DNA of 64,000 bases from Candidatus Cloacimonadota bacterium (lineage in GTDB: Bacteria > Cloacimonadota > Cloacimonadia > Cloacimonadales > Cloacimonadaceae). The stretch covers positions 1 through 64,000 of the forward strand of contig JAEZUG010000051.1 of the NCBI GenBank assembly GCA_023421135.1, given 5' to 3'. Numbering within the stretch: the stretch's first letter is position 1; every line of letters begins with the position of its first letter. The position numbers and the translations under genes are program-made. Shown piece by piece: positions 45,698 through 54,332 of the stretch. Under the pieces are notes generated by a model that saw only the letters and a program-made list of their open reading frames with translations, searched no databases and was not told the DNA's origin.

Positions 45698-46369
45698 CTA
45701 TTTCATTTGCTCCGGGATCACGGTGAGGGCAGTGTGGATCTCTTCGGGATTGGAAGCGCTGGTGAAGCTATCCAGGATGCCGGAATTCATGATCAGCTTG
45801 GAGATGTAGGAAAGTGAGAAGAGGTGCTGCTTATCGTTGTGTAAAAGCAGCATAAAAAAGATGTTTACAGGTTTGTTATCCGGAGCATCAAAATCCACTC
45901 CTTCGGCACTTCTGCCAAAGAGGATGCTGGGCATTTTGATCTTGGAGGGATGCAGATGACGCGGATGCAGCAGGGCAACTCCATTGCCGATGGCGGTGGA
46001 GATCAGCTCTTCACGGGCCACGACCACTTCATAGAGCCAGCGGGCATCGCGCACCAGCTTCAGATCCTTGGCTTTTTCGCTGAGGATGCGGATGGCGTCG
46101 TATTTATTATCCGCCTGGAAATCCAAGAAGATATTTTCGGGACGCATATATTCCTCAAAGTGGCAAATCACGCGTTTGAGAGCCAGCATCTTCTCATCGC
46201 GGTCGCTGAGGTTTTCCAGCCATTCGTTCATGGAATCTTCGTCCACTTTGACGTTCTTGCCCACGAGCTTACTCTCGAAGACGTTTGTGTTTATCATCTC
46301 CTGGATGACGTTTTCCGAGACTTTCAGCTTTTTGGCGGCTTCGGCTTTGGATAGAAATTTCTTTGCCAT
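45698..46369 (-). CDS. PtsN-like EIIA domain protein with N-terminal helix-turn-helix
   Basis: 223 aa from the second of two adjacent ATGs (AGGAGG six bases upstream; the first ATG is at 46372). Residues ~3-55 form an excisionase/MerR-like HTH (FLSKAEAAKKLKVSENVIQEMI...LVGKNVKVDEDSMNEWL). A linker leads to a PTS EIIA type 2 domain (~80-220) with IGNGVALLHPRHL, where the first His aligns with the phosphorylated His of PtsN (IPHGR), and VDFDAPDNKPVNIFFMLL. PtsN-type proteins report phosphate/nitrogen state. Direct fusion to a DNA-binding domain would let it act on DNA itself. Operon with purE. Confidence 0.8.
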   Translation of the reverse strand: MAKKFLSKAEAAKKLKVSENVIQEMINTNVFESKLVGKNVKVDEDSMNEWLENLSDRDEKMLALKRVICHFEEYMRPENIFLDFQADNKYDAIRILSEKAKDLKLVRDARWLYEVVVAREELISTAIGNGVALLHPRHLHPSKIKMPSILFGRSAEGVDFDAPDNKPVNIFFMLLLHNDKQHLFSLSYISKLIMNSGILDSFTSASNPEEIHTALTVIPEQMK

Positions 46370-46463
46370 CATATACCTCCTGCGTATATGTAAAGGTTAA
46401 CTAATTTTAGCTTGCTTCAAGGTTTAACTTGACAAAGATATATGCTAATTTTGAGCTTGCAAT

Positions 46464-46964
46464 ATGGTCAAGAGATTTGTTTACCTGTTCATGCTCACAC
46501 TCCTGCTTGCAGGATGCGCATATTCCGTATATTCAAATGCTTATCCCCACTTGAAAAAAATTCGGGTGGAGGCTTTTAGCAATCAATCCACCAGCTTTGA
46601 AATCGGCACGGTGCTGCTGAATCAGCTTTCTCTGGAGTTTCGTAACGATGGACGGCTCAGGCCAGTAACTGCTGCGCCGGATTGTTCTCTGGAAGGCTCC
46701 GTCCTCTCCTATGAAGAGAAGATTTACAGCTACGATTCCGCCAATAGCGTGCAGGATTATCAGCTCAGTCTGGTGCTTTCGGTCACTTTTACCGATCTGA
46801 TCAATAATGCGGTGATCTATGAGAACCGCAACTTGGTGATCAGTGAGCTCTATGCCGTATCCCCGGAAAGCAGTGCCCGCTTCAAGAGCAAAGAGGAAGC
46901 CGAGCAGGAACTGATCAAATCCCTCTTTCGCACTCTTGTGCAAAACTCACTGGAGGCCTGGTGA
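46464..46964 (+). CDS. lptE: LPS assembly lipoprotein LptE
   Basis: 166 aa. Signal peptide with lipobox LLLAGC (C18). The family pattern of an LptE/RlpB fold is visible: YSVYSNAYPHLKKIRVEAFSNQST (in pieces), GTVLLNQLSLEFRNDGRLRP, ADCSLEGSVLSYEE-type block and YDSANSVQDYQLSL. LptE plugs the LptD barrel for lipopolysaccharide insertion. A TTGACA is at 46429-46434 without a clear -10. The TGA overlaps the GTG start of the next gene (GTGA). Confidence 0.85.
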   Translation: MVKRFVYLFMLTLLLAGCAYSVYSNAYPHLKKIRVEAFSNQSTSFEIGTVLLNQLSLEFRNDGRLRPVTAAPDCSLEGSVLSYEEKIYSYDSANSVQDYQLSLVLSVTFTDLINNAVIYENRNLVISELYAVSPESSARFKSKEEAEQELIKSLFRTLVQNSLEAW

Positions 46965-47695
46965 TCCGACTCAATAGATTTTTAGCTGCTGCGGGGCTGG
47001 GTTCCCGCCGCAAAGTGGAGGAGCTGATCTCCTCCGGAGAGGTCAAGCTCAATGGCAAGCCGGTCACCGATCTGGCCACCACCCTGGATCCGGAGAAGGA
47101 CGAGGTGGAATATCGCGGTAAACGCGTCTCCGCCACCAAAGAATTCCAGTATCTGGTGCTCAATAAACCCCGGGGCTACATCGTGAGCGCCAGTGATGAA
47201 ATGGGGCGTCAGACCATCTACGATTTGCTGCCGGATTTTGCCAAAAGCTTCCGCTATGCCGGCAGGCTGGACAAGAATTCCGAGGGACTGCTGCTGATTA
47301 CCAATGATACTCTCACGATCAACCGCCTCACGCATCCCACCTTCAAGGTGGAAAAGGTCTATAAGGTGGATGTGAGCAGCAAGCTTTACAAGCACCAGAT
47401 AGAATCGCTGCGCCAGGGCGTGGAGATCGAAGGCGGCAAGACCAGGCCGGCGGGAGTCTTCGTGAAAGACGAAACCGAAGGCAGCATGACGCTCAAGATG
47501 GTGATCACAGAGGGACGCAAGCGCCAGATTCGCCTCATGCTGGAAGCCGTCGGTGCCAAAGTGCGAGGCTTGAAGCGTCTGCAGTTTGGCCCCCTGAAGC
47601 TCAAAGACCTGCCCTCCGGACGCTGGAGATTCCTCACGGATGGGGAGCTCAAAGCCCTCAAAATGACTATGGATAAAGGATATAAAAAACAATGA
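46961..47695 (+). CDS. Pseudouridine synthase, RsuA/RluB family
   Basis: 244 aa with a GTG start (GGAGG six bases upstream), overlapping the lptE stop. N-terminal S4 RNA-binding domain (RLNRFLAAAGLGSRRKVEELI, residues ~2-60), then the catalytic domain with the Asp loop GRLDKNSEGLLLITND and GRKRQIRLMLEAVG. The family modifies 16S or 23S rRNA (RsuA, RluB, RluF); length and motifs favour RluB-like but I cannot decide. The ATGA overlap to ychF continues the coupled operon. Confidence 0.93.
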   Translation: MIRLNRFLAAAGLGSRRKVEELISSGEVKLNGKPVTDLATTLDPEKDEVEYRGKRVSATKEFQYLVLNKPRGYIVSASDEMGRQTIYDLLPDFAKSFRYAGRLDKNSEGLLLITNDTLTINRLTHPTFKVEKVYKVDVSSKLYKHQIESLRQGVEIEGGKTRPAGVFVKDETEGSMTLKMVITEGRKRQIRLMLEAVGAKVRGLKRLQFGPLKLKDLPSGRWRFLTDGELKALKMTMDKGYKKQ

Positions 47696-48768
47696 AGATA
47701 GCTCTTATCGGGCTTCCCAAAAGCGGGAAGACGACCATTTTTAACGCCCTGACCGCCTCCGAGCATCCCACAGACAAGTATCTGCCGCCTGCTGAGGAAG
47801 CCAATATCGGCGTGGTGCAGGTGCTGGACGAGCGTATCACCCGCCTTTCCGAGCTTTACAAGCCCAAAAAGACCATCTATGCCACCATAGAATATCAGGA
47901 TTTTCCCGGTATCTTCTCCGCACACAGCGAGAATCCGGAGAACGCCATCTTCTCCGCCATCAAGGCCAATGAGGGCTTTGCCCTGGTGCTGAGAAACTTT
48001 GAAGATGCAGAGCTGGATGGGCTTTATGGCGCCAGTGACCCCATCAGGGAGCTGCTCAGTTTTGAAGAAGAGATGAACCTGATGGACCTGATGGTAGCAG
48101 AAAAACGCCTGGAGAAGATCGAGCTGGGCTACAAACGCGGGGTCAAAACCGCTGCTATCCAGGTGGAAGAACACGCTCTGCGCCACATTGTGGAGGAGCT
48201 GGGCAAAAACATCCCTATCCGCAGAATGCAGCTTTCTGAAGACGAAGCCAAAGCCATCCGCGGCTTCCAATTCTTTAGTCAGAAACCGCTTTTGGTGCTG
48301 CTCAATTGCTCCGAAGCCAATCTGGGTGAGCAGGCAGAGCTGATGCAAAAGATAGCCGATCAAGGCTTCCTGGTGGAGACTCTGGCGGGCAAGTTTGAGG
48401 AAGAGCTCAGCAAGCTGGAACCCGAGGAAGCGGAACTTTTTATGACAGATATGGGCATCTCAGAATCTGCACGGGACAAGCTTACTCATCTCTGCTACAA
48501 GCTTTTGGGCTACATCTCCTTCTTTACCGTGGGTGAAGACGAGGTGCGCGCCTGGACCATCGTAAGAGGCGATAATGCCGTTACTGCCGCCGGGAAGATT
48601 CACTCCGATCTGGCGCGAGGCTTCATCCGGGCAGAATGCTTTGGCTACGAAGATATCCTGGCTCACGGCTCTGAGAAGTTGCTGAAGGAGAAGGGACTCT
48701 TTCGCCTGGAAGGCAAGGAATACATCGTGAAGGATGGCGATATCATCTCGGTTAGGTTCAATGTATGA
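47692..48768 (+). CDS. ychF: YchF/OLA1-like P-loop NTPase
   Basis: 358 aa. G1 GLPKSGKTT, G3 DFPG, and NCSE in LLVLLNCSEAN in place of NKxD, the change that gives this family ATP over GTP preference. A coiled-coil insert and a C-terminal TGS domain (~275-358) with GKIHSDLARGFIRAE and YIVKDGDIISVRFNV follow. YchF binds ribosomes and is linked to oxidative-stress and translation control. Coupled by ATGA overlaps on both sides. Confidence 0.92.
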   Translation: MKIALIGLPKSGKTTIFNALTASEHPTDKYLPPAEEANIGVVQVLDERITRLSELYKPKKTIYATIEYQDFPGIFSAHSENPENAIFSAIKANEGFALVLRNFEDAELDGLYGASDPIRELLSFEEEMNLMDLMVAEKRLEKIELGYKRGVKTAAIQVEEHALRHIVEELGKNIPIRRMQLSEDEAKAIRGFQFFSQKPLLVLLNCSEANLGEQAELMQKIADQGFLVETLAGKFEEELSKLEPEEAELFMTDMGISESARDKLTHLCYKLLGYISFFTVGEDEVRAWTIVRGDNAVTAAGKIHSDLARGFIRAECFGYEDILAHGSEKLLKEKGLFRLEGKEYIVKDGDIISVRFNV

Positions 48769-51050
48769 AAAAGGCTGCTCCCACTCGCAGGAAGACCACC
48801 AAGAGCAAGGCTCCACGCAAGCTTTCAGCCTTTAGCAAGCGCTTGATCAGCGGGCTGCTATTTATTCTGTGCCTGCTGTTGGTGATTGCGCTGGTTATGG
48901 GACAAAACTCCATCCAAAAGGACTATGAAGCCCTCAAAGCCAGCGGCAATATCTTCGGCTGGTTCTCCTCGGGAAGAGCAGAGACCAGCAATCCCATCGG
49001 GATCTATGGCATTGTGCTGTCCTCGCTCTTTATCTATTTTTTGGGCTATTGGTTCTCACTCTTTGCCTTTATAGTAATGGCTTTCGTGGCCTTTCTCTAC
49101 TTTCTGGATCCGGAATCCGAGCTGCCGCGGCAACGGGCTTATCTGCTCTTGATCTTTGTCTTCTTTATCCAGGTGCTGCTCGCCTCCCGGGAAACCGCCT
49201 TTGTGCACAGTCTGTTGCCTTTGGGCTTGTGGAAGCTGCTCTCCGGGCTCTTTCAGGTGACGGGTGCCACGATTGTGGTGCTGGCTTCCATGGCGCTGAG
49301 CGCTTTGCTGATGGTGGGTTATGGCAGGATAAGAGATTGGTTTGCCGGAGTTTGGGAAGATCTGGCACGAGGCAGTGAAGCCAAACAGAAAGAGGAAAAA
49401 CCCCGCAAAGTGAAGCCGCCTTCCATCAATGATGAAGCTTTTCCCACGCCCGGCAAAGGTGAAGCTCCCACCAGTCCGGTGATCAACGATCATGCTCAGG
49501 ATTTTGAGCCGCCTCTGCCGGAAGAACCGCCTTTGAAAAACAAGAAAGGCAAGCCGGAGAAGGCTGCTCCCAAGCCTGAACCTGAGGATGACGACGATGA
49601 GGAGAGGGAGTATATCATCCCTTCAATCTCGGACTTCCTGGAGAGTCCGGTTAAGCTTTCGGAGCGTGACCGCAAGGAGATCGAAGCGCAGATCCTTTCC
49701 ACCAGCAAGATTCTCACAGACAAGCTGGCAGAATTTGGCATCGATGCCGATGTGCGCAACGTCAATATCGGCCCCATCATCACGCAATACGAGATCGAGC
49801 CTGCCAAAGGCGTGAAGGTCAATAAATTTGTCTCTCTGGCCGATGATCTGGCTCTGGCGATCAAAGCCAAAGCCATCCGGGTACAAGCTCCCATCCCGGG
49901 ACGTGGTCTGATCGGTATCGAGATCCCCAATCTCACCCGGGATATGATCTACCTGCGGGATATTTTGCTCTCCGAAGATATCCGCAATTCGCCGAATAAG
50001 CTGCTCTTTGGCTTGGGTAAGGATATTTCCGGCAAGCCTATCATCGCCGATCTGGCGAAGATGCCTCACCTTTTGGTGGCAGGCGCCACCGGCAGCGGTA
50101 AAAGCGTCTGCATCAACACTATCATCATGAGCCTGATCCTGCGCACCACACCCAAAGACCTGCGCCTGGTGCTGATCGATCCCAAAAGGGTGGAACTGGC
50201 AGGTTACAACGAGCTTCCGCACCTGATCGGCAGCGTGGTCACCGATCCGGATACAGCCCTGGAAACCATGTATTGGGCAGTGAAGGAGATGGAGCGCCGC
50301 TATGAGCTGCTCCAGGAAGCCAAAGTGCGCGATATCATCGGCTACAACGAGAAAGCCAAGGACGATGAAGAGCTGGAAAGCCTGCCCTATATCGTGATTA
50401 TCGTGGATGAATTTGCCGATCTGATCATGACCTCCGGCAAGGAAATCGAGATGCCCATCACCCGGCTGGCACAGATGGCACGTGCCGTCGGAATCCATCT
50501 CATTCTCGCCACGCAAAGACCTTCCATCAAGGTTATCACCGGCATCATCAAGGCCAATTTCCCTGCCCGCATTGCCTTCCAGGTGTCTTCCCGGGTGGAT
50601 TCCCGCGTGATTTTGGATATGATCGGTGCAGAAAGGCTTTTGGGCATGGGAGATATGCTCTTCCTGCCGCCCGGTAAAGCCATCTCGGAACGTATCCACG
50701 GTGCTTTTGTGAGCGATCATGAGATAGCCCGGATCACAGAATTCCTGGCCATGCAACCCAAACCCAAGCAAGACTTTAGCATTGTGAAAGAAGAGAGCGG
50801 CGAGGCCGGCTTCTTCGATTATGACGATGATCTCTTTCCGGAAGCTGCCCGCGTGATTGTGCGCACCGGCAGCGCTTCTGTTTCCATGCTCCAACGTCAC
50901 TTCAAGATCGGCTACGCCCGGGCTGGACGCCTGATTGACCTGCTGGAACGCGCCCGCATCATTGGACCGCATCTGGGCAGTAAAAGCCGGGATGTGCTGG
51001 CAGATCGGGAACAACTGGAGCAGATGGGACTTCTAGATAGTGACGAGTAA
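48765..51050 (+). CDS. ftsK: DNA translocase FtsK
   Basis: 761 aa. Four hydrophobic N-terminal segments (~25-195), an acidic/Pro-rich linker (~200-290), then the alpha/beta motor with Walker A GATGSGKS (~440-447), Walker B IVIIVDEFADLIM, and LATQRPS. The C-terminal gamma winged helix (~690-745; VRTGSASVSMLQRHFKIGYARA in pieces) would read KOPS-like polar sequences. It couples chromosome dimer resolution to division. The last codons and stop (DSDE-stop) are formed by a GTGACGA GTAACGA array, so the tail may be longer than the ancestral protein. Confidence 0.97.
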   Translation: MKKAAPTRRKTTKSKAPRKLSAFSKRLISGLLFILCLLLVIALVMGQNSIQKDYEALKASGNIFGWFSSGRAETSNPIGIYGIVLSSLFIYFLGYWFSLFAFIVMAFVAFLYFLDPESELPRQRAYLLLIFVFFIQVLLASRETAFVHSLLPLGLWKLLSGLFQVTGATIVVLASMALSALLMVGYGRIRDWFAGVWEDLARGSEAKQKEEKPRKVKPPSINDEAFPTPGKGEAPTSPVINDHAQDFEPPLPEEPPLKNKKGKPEKAAPKPEPEDDDDEEREYIIPSISDFLESPVKLSERDRKEIEAQILSTSKILTDKLAEFGIDADVRNVNIGPIITQYEIEPAKGVKVNKFVSLADDLALAIKAKAIRVQAPIPGRGLIGIEIPNLTRDMIYLRDILLSEDIRNSPNKLLFGLGKDISGKPIIADLAKMPHLLVAGATGSGKSVCINTIIMSLILRTTPKDLRLVLIDPKRVELAGYNELPHLIGSVVTDPDTALETMYWAVKEMERRYELLQEAKVRDIIGYNEKAKDDEELESLPYIVIIVDEFADLIMTSGKEIEMPITRLAQMARAVGIHLILATQRPSIKVITGIIKANFPARIAFQVSSRVDSRVILDMIGAERLLGMGDMLFLPPGKAISERIHGAFVSDHEIARITEFLAMQPKPKQDFSIVKEESGEAGFFDYDDDLFPEAARVIVRTGSASVSMLQRHFKIGYARAGRLIDLLERARIIGPHLGSKSRDVLADREQLEQMGLLDSDE

Positions 51051-51143
51051 CGAGTGACAAGTGACAAGGGGCGGCCAGTTCGAGACTTACAGACATGTAT
51101 CAAGCATCAGCGCAGCACTTGTCGCTAGTCACTCGTCACTTGC
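51040..51143. repeat. Inverted pair of 7-bp arrays after ftsK
   Basis: Sense units GTGACGA, GTAACGA, GTGACAA, GTGACAA (51040-51067) are followed ~50 bp later by the inverted array CTTGTCG, CTAGTCA, CTCGTCA, CTTG (51118-51143). The two could fold into a long imperfect stem between ftsK and lolA. A CAGCGCAGCAC word lies between them. Confidence 0.85.
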
Positions 51144-51198
51144 ATACAGTAACCGCCAATAAAGTAAGTAAAGATAGATAAACCCTTGTGAGGATAGA

Positions 51199-51813
51199 AT
51201 GAAGTTTTACATCACCGCCCTGGCCTGCCTGGGGCTCAGCCTGTTGGCTGCCATAACTCCTGCTGAGGTGCACCGCAAGCTGCAAGCGGCATATAACAAC
51301 CTCAGCAGCTACCAGGCTTCCGTGAGCCAAAGCAACCGCTACCGCAACCTCTCCCGCAGCATAGACTACAGCGGCAGAATCTACTACCGTCCCGGCAAGA
51401 TGCTGATGCATTTCACCCGTCCCGATATCCAGCGCTTGCAGATCGAGAACGGCAATATCACGCTCTACGACGCGCAATCCAACACCATCATGCGCAGCCG
51501 GATGCGTCCCGAATTTGCCCGCATGAACCCCATCGAACTCCTGCAGGAATACTGGGGCAAATCCAGCGTGCGAGTCACTACCGAAAACCGCAGTTTTGCC
51601 ACGGTTGAGCTCACTGTATCCGGCGATCCCGTCCTCCGCTCGATCACTGCCCGGATCAGCCGGATCTCGGGACTGGTCGATAGACTTTCCTACACCGATG
51701 CCTCTGGAAACGGCGTTAGCTACACCTTCTCGGATATCCGCACCAATGCCTCGATCCCAGCCTCCGTCTGGAACTATTCTTACCCCTCCGATGCGCAGGA
51801 GATCAACCCCTAA
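51199..51813 (+). CDS. lolA: Outer-membrane lipoprotein carrier LolA
   Basis: 204 aa. Signal peptide without a lipobox (MKFYITALACLGLSLLAAIT), so a soluble periplasmic protein. The LolA pattern is present: LQAAYNNLSSYQASVSQ, GRIYYRPGKMLMHFTRP and LYDAQSNTIMRSRM. It ferries lipoproteins from the inner to the outer membrane. GAGGATAG precedes the ATG. ftsK-lolA adjacency is also found in E. coli and other proteobacteria, which supports both calls. manC starts 9 bp downstream. Confidence 0.9.
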   Translation: MKFYITALACLGLSLLAAITPAEVHRKLQAAYNNLSSYQASVSQSNRYRNLSRSIDYSGRIYYRPGKMLMHFTRPDIQRLQIENGNITLYDAQSNTIMRSRMRPEFARMNPIELLQEYWGKSSVRVTTENRSFATVELTVSGDPVLRSITARISRISGLVDRLSYTDASGNGVSYTFSDIRTNASIPASVWNYSYPSDAQEINP

Positions 51814-51822
51814 GGAGTTTTT

Positions 51823-52878
51823 ATGATAGCACTCATCATGGCGGGAGGCTTTGGCACCCGCTTTTGGCCTGAAAGCCGCAGCACCATGCCCAAGCAGTTT
51901 TTGCGCGTGGTGGGCGAGCGCTCCATGATTCAACTGACCGTAGAGCGCCTCTTGCCGGTGGTTCCGCTCCACAAAATCTTTATCGTCACTGCCGCCGGGC
52001 AGGAAGACCTGGTGAGAGAGCATTTGCCTGAGCTTCCGGTGGAAAACATTATTCTGGAACCCTTTGGGATGAACACCGCTCCCTGCATAGCGCTCAGCGT
52101 CTGCCGTCTGATCCGACAATTCGATCCTCACGAAAGTCTGGTGGTGCTCCCGGCAGACCATGTGATTCGCAATCTAGCAGCCTTCCACAGCAGCCTGGGA
52201 GCCGCCGAGCAATGTGCCCGACAGGACTATCTGGTCACCTTCGGCATCGTGCCGGATTATCCCGCCACAGGTTATGGCTACATCGAAGCCGGAGACCCCC
52301 TCACCGAGAAGGGTAAACAGGTGAGCCGTTTCAAGGAAAAACCAGATCTGGCAACAGCCGAAGCCTTCCTGAAGACTGGCAGATATTTCTGGAACAGCGG
52401 TATCTTCTATTGGAAACTGGGCGTGATCCGGGAAGCCTTTGAACACCTGATGCCGGATGCCTGGTCACTCTGCACCCGGATCAGTCAGCTTTGGGATCAA
52501 GAGGGCTACAATGCCGATATCAGCGAGCTCTATGCCCAGATGCCCAAGCTCCCCATTGATATTGCCATCATGGAAGCGGCCGATAAACGCGCTGTGATCC
52601 CGGTGGAGATGGATTGGAGCGACGTCGGAAGCTGGAAAGCCCTGGCCGAGCTCAGCACTCAGGATGCCGAGGGCAATAGCTTCCCCGCCGGCGGAATGGC
52701 TCTGGAAGCTCGTGATAACTACGTCTATAGCAATAAATTCACCGCTCTGATCGGGGTGGAGGGTCTCTGCATAGTCGAGACCCAGGACGCCATCCTGGTG
52801 ACTACCAAGGACAAAGCCGAAGAGGTGAAAAAGATAGTTGACCAACTAAAAACACAAGGAAGAAAAGAACTCTTATGA
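51823..52878 (+). CDS. manC: Mannose-1-phosphate guanylyltransferase
   Basis: 351 aa, the single-domain form lacking the phosphomannose isomerase part of bifunctional ManC/AlgA. Nucleotide-binding signature AGGFGTRFWPESRSTMPKQF, sugar-phosphate site EPFGMNTAPC and PADHVI, FKEKPD, FWNSGIF, and metal/substrate DWSDVGSW. It makes GDP-mannose for surface polysaccharides. AAGGAG lies just after the lolA stop; the TGA overlaps the ferredoxin start (ATGA). Confidence 0.94.
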   Translation: MIALIMAGGFGTRFWPESRSTMPKQFLRVVGERSMIQLTVERLLPVVPLHKIFIVTAAGQEDLVREHLPELPVENIILEPFGMNTAPCIALSVCRLIRQFDPHESLVVLPADHVIRNLAAFHSSLGAAEQCARQDYLVTFGIVPDYPATGYGYIEAGDPLTEKGKQVSRFKEKPDLATAEAFLKTGRYFWNSGIFYWKLGVIREAFEHLMPDAWSLCTRISQLWDQEGYNADISELYAQMPKLPIDIAIMEAADKRAVIPVEMDWSDVGSWKALAELSTQDAEGNSFPAGGMALEARDNYVYSNKFTALIGVEGLCIVETQDAILVTTKDKAEEVKKIVDQLKTQGRKELL

Positions 52879-53399
52879 AGCTTAAAAGCCTGATATTAAT
52901 CGTCTTGCTGCTTGCCAGCCTGGCACTTGTTGCCACCACCAAAACCATCACAAGCCATCAGGGAATAATCCGCAGGACTGCCCACAGCCTCTGGCTTGAG
53001 ACCCCCGAGCGCAGCCATCTTCTGCTACTCACAGCCGGTGTGATCCGGGATTCCGTGTGGGTGCCTGTCGAAGGCTCAGCAGCTTCCATCGAAGCTTGGC
53101 TGAACCCAGAAAATATGCACCTTGAGGTAGTCTCAATCACCGACACAACTGGCACAGTAGCCATCCGCAATCAAGAATTTCAAGCCCTGCACCCAGCCAC
53201 CTCCAAGATTCAGGTGACCCCCTCGACCTGCATCGGCTGCCGTCTCTGCGAGCGGAATTGCCCCGTCGATGCCATCAGTATGGTGGGCCGCAAAGCCGTG
53301 ATCGATCCCGCCAAATGCGTCGAGTGCGGCGTCTGCATCGGGGGAGTGAACCGTTTCCGGGGCTGCCCGGTGGGCTCTATCAATAACACAGAGGAGTAA
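52875..53399 (+). CDS. Ferredoxin with two 4Fe-4S motifs and an N-terminal signal/anchor
   Basis: 174 aa. The N-terminus is a signal or membrane anchor (MKLKSLILIVLLLASLALVA). Residues ~25-110 form a beta-rich domain (SHQGIIRRTAHSLWLETPE), and the C-terminal part carries two cluster motifs: CIGCRLCERNCP (classic C-x2-C-x2-C-x3-C) and CVECGVCIGGVNRFRGCP (C-x2-C-x2-C-x8-C, with an enlarged last gap). A ferredoxin behind an export signal is unusual, since 4Fe-4S proteins that cross folded normally use Tat and no twin Arg is seen; an anchor with a cytoplasmic or periplasmic domain is the open question. SagB-type gene 4 bp downstream. Confidence 0.8.
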   Translation: MKLKSLILIVLLLASLALVATTKTITSHQGIIRRTAHSLWLETPERSHLLLLTAGVIRDSVWVPVEGSAASIEAWLNPENMHLEVVSITDTTGTVAIRNQEFQALHPATSKIQVTPSTCIGCRLCERNCPVDAISMVGRKAVIDPAKCVECGVCIGGVNRFRGCPVGSINNTEE

Positions 53400-53403
53400 A
53401 TAT

Positions 53404-54315
53404 ATGGATACCAAAACCTTTGACTATCTTTACAGTAAGACCCGGGGAAGCTCTGCGGAAGAGATCATGAAAGAGCTGGAGCTCAGCCCCGAAGACTACC
53501 AGCATCTGGAGCAGCGTCTGGCCCCTGTGTTGGCAGAGATCATGAATGAACGTCCCCAAGCCGAGAAGATCGGAGCAGACTTTGTGCATCTCACCAATTA
53601 CCTCTATCTGGGCACCAGCGATCAGGAAGCGGGAGAACACCGTCCCTCCGCCATCAAACCCAGAACCGGAGAGCAGATTGCCCTGCCGGCCGTGGCAACC
53701 ATTCCCTTGCCCGAGATTTCTTTGCATCAGGCCATATCCCAACGCCGCAGTCTGCGCAAATACTCCGATGCCTCTATCAGCCAGGAAGAGCTTTCTTTCC
53801 TGCTCTGGAGCTGCAGTTGGGCACGTGACTTTCGCAGTAATGAACGCGTGGAGATCACCCTGCGCAACGTTCCCTCCGCCGGAGCACGTCACCCTCTGGA
53901 GACCTATCTCTATATCCGCCGGGTCACCGGGATTAAGCCCGGACTCTATTACTATCATCCGATCAAGCATCTGCTTGTCCTGGTGCAGGATGGCCCCGGG
54001 ATCGAACGTAAGATCGTGGAAGGCTGCTTCCATCAGGAAATGACCACTCTGTCTGCCGTGACCTTCATCTGGACAGCTGTACCCTACCGCACCGTGTGGC
54101 GTTACGAACAGCGCAGCTACCGCTATCTCTATCTGGATGCCGGACATGCAGCGCAGAACCTGCATCTGGCCGCCGAAGCCATCGACGGCGGAGCCTGCAT
54201 GATCGGCGCTTACCTGGACGAGATGATGAATGCTGCCCTCGGCCTGGACGGCAAAGAAGAGTTCGTGATCTACATTGCTGCAGTGGGGAAGAAGAGCGCC
54301 GGCAGTGAGAAGTGA
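53404..54315 (+). CDS. SagB/ThcOx-type nitroreductase-family oxidoreductase
   Basis: 303 aa. A helical N-terminal extension (~1-85) precedes the FMN-binding nitroreductase fold of SagB type (~110-295): AISQRRSLRKYSDASIS, VPSAGARHPLETYLYI, GLYYYHP, DAGHAAQNLHLAAEAIDGGACMIGAY. In SagB pathways these enzymes oxidise azolines on peptides, but no YcaO cyclodehydratase or precursor peptide is visible nearby. Coupling to the ferredoxin suggests a stand-alone redox role instead. RBS GAGGAG overlaps the previous stop. The final GSEK-stop is encoded by GTGAGAA heptamer repeat sequence. Confidence 0.87.
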   Translation: MDTKTFDYLYSKTRGSSAEEIMKELELSPEDYQHLEQRLAPVLAEIMNERPQAEKIGADFVHLTNYLYLGTSDQEAGEHRPSAIKPRTGEQIALPAVATIPLPEISLHQAISQRRSLRKYSDASISQEELSFLLWSCSWARDFRSNERVEITLRNVPSAGARHPLETYLYIRRVTGIKPGLYYYHPIKHLLVLVQDGPGIERKIVEGCFHQEMTTLSAVTFIWTAVPYRTVWRYEQRSYRYLYLDAGHAAQNLHLAAEAIDGGACMIGAYLDEMMNAALGLDGKEEFVIYIAAVGKKSAGSEK

Positions 54316-54332
54316 GAAGTTAGAAGTGAAAG
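54305..54332 (+). repeat. 7-bp array starting inside the SagB-like gene
   Basis: Units GTGAGAA, GTGAGAA, GTTAGAA, GTGAAAG. The stop TGA of the upstream gene (54313-54315) is in the second unit. Confidence 0.88.

Noticed and set aside
46429..46457. Sigma-70 promoter for lptE at TTGACA 46429
   Set aside because: The hexamer at 17 bp is TGAGCT, and no better -10 lies at 16-18 bp.
49623..51014. 463-codon minus-strand frame across ftsK
   Set aside because: Shadow of ftsK, rich in His/Gln/Asp as expected for antisense translation.
53404..54315. Azole-peptide (SagB) biosynthesis cluster
   Set aside because: No YcaO cyclodehydratase, SagC-like protein or precursor peptide in the window.
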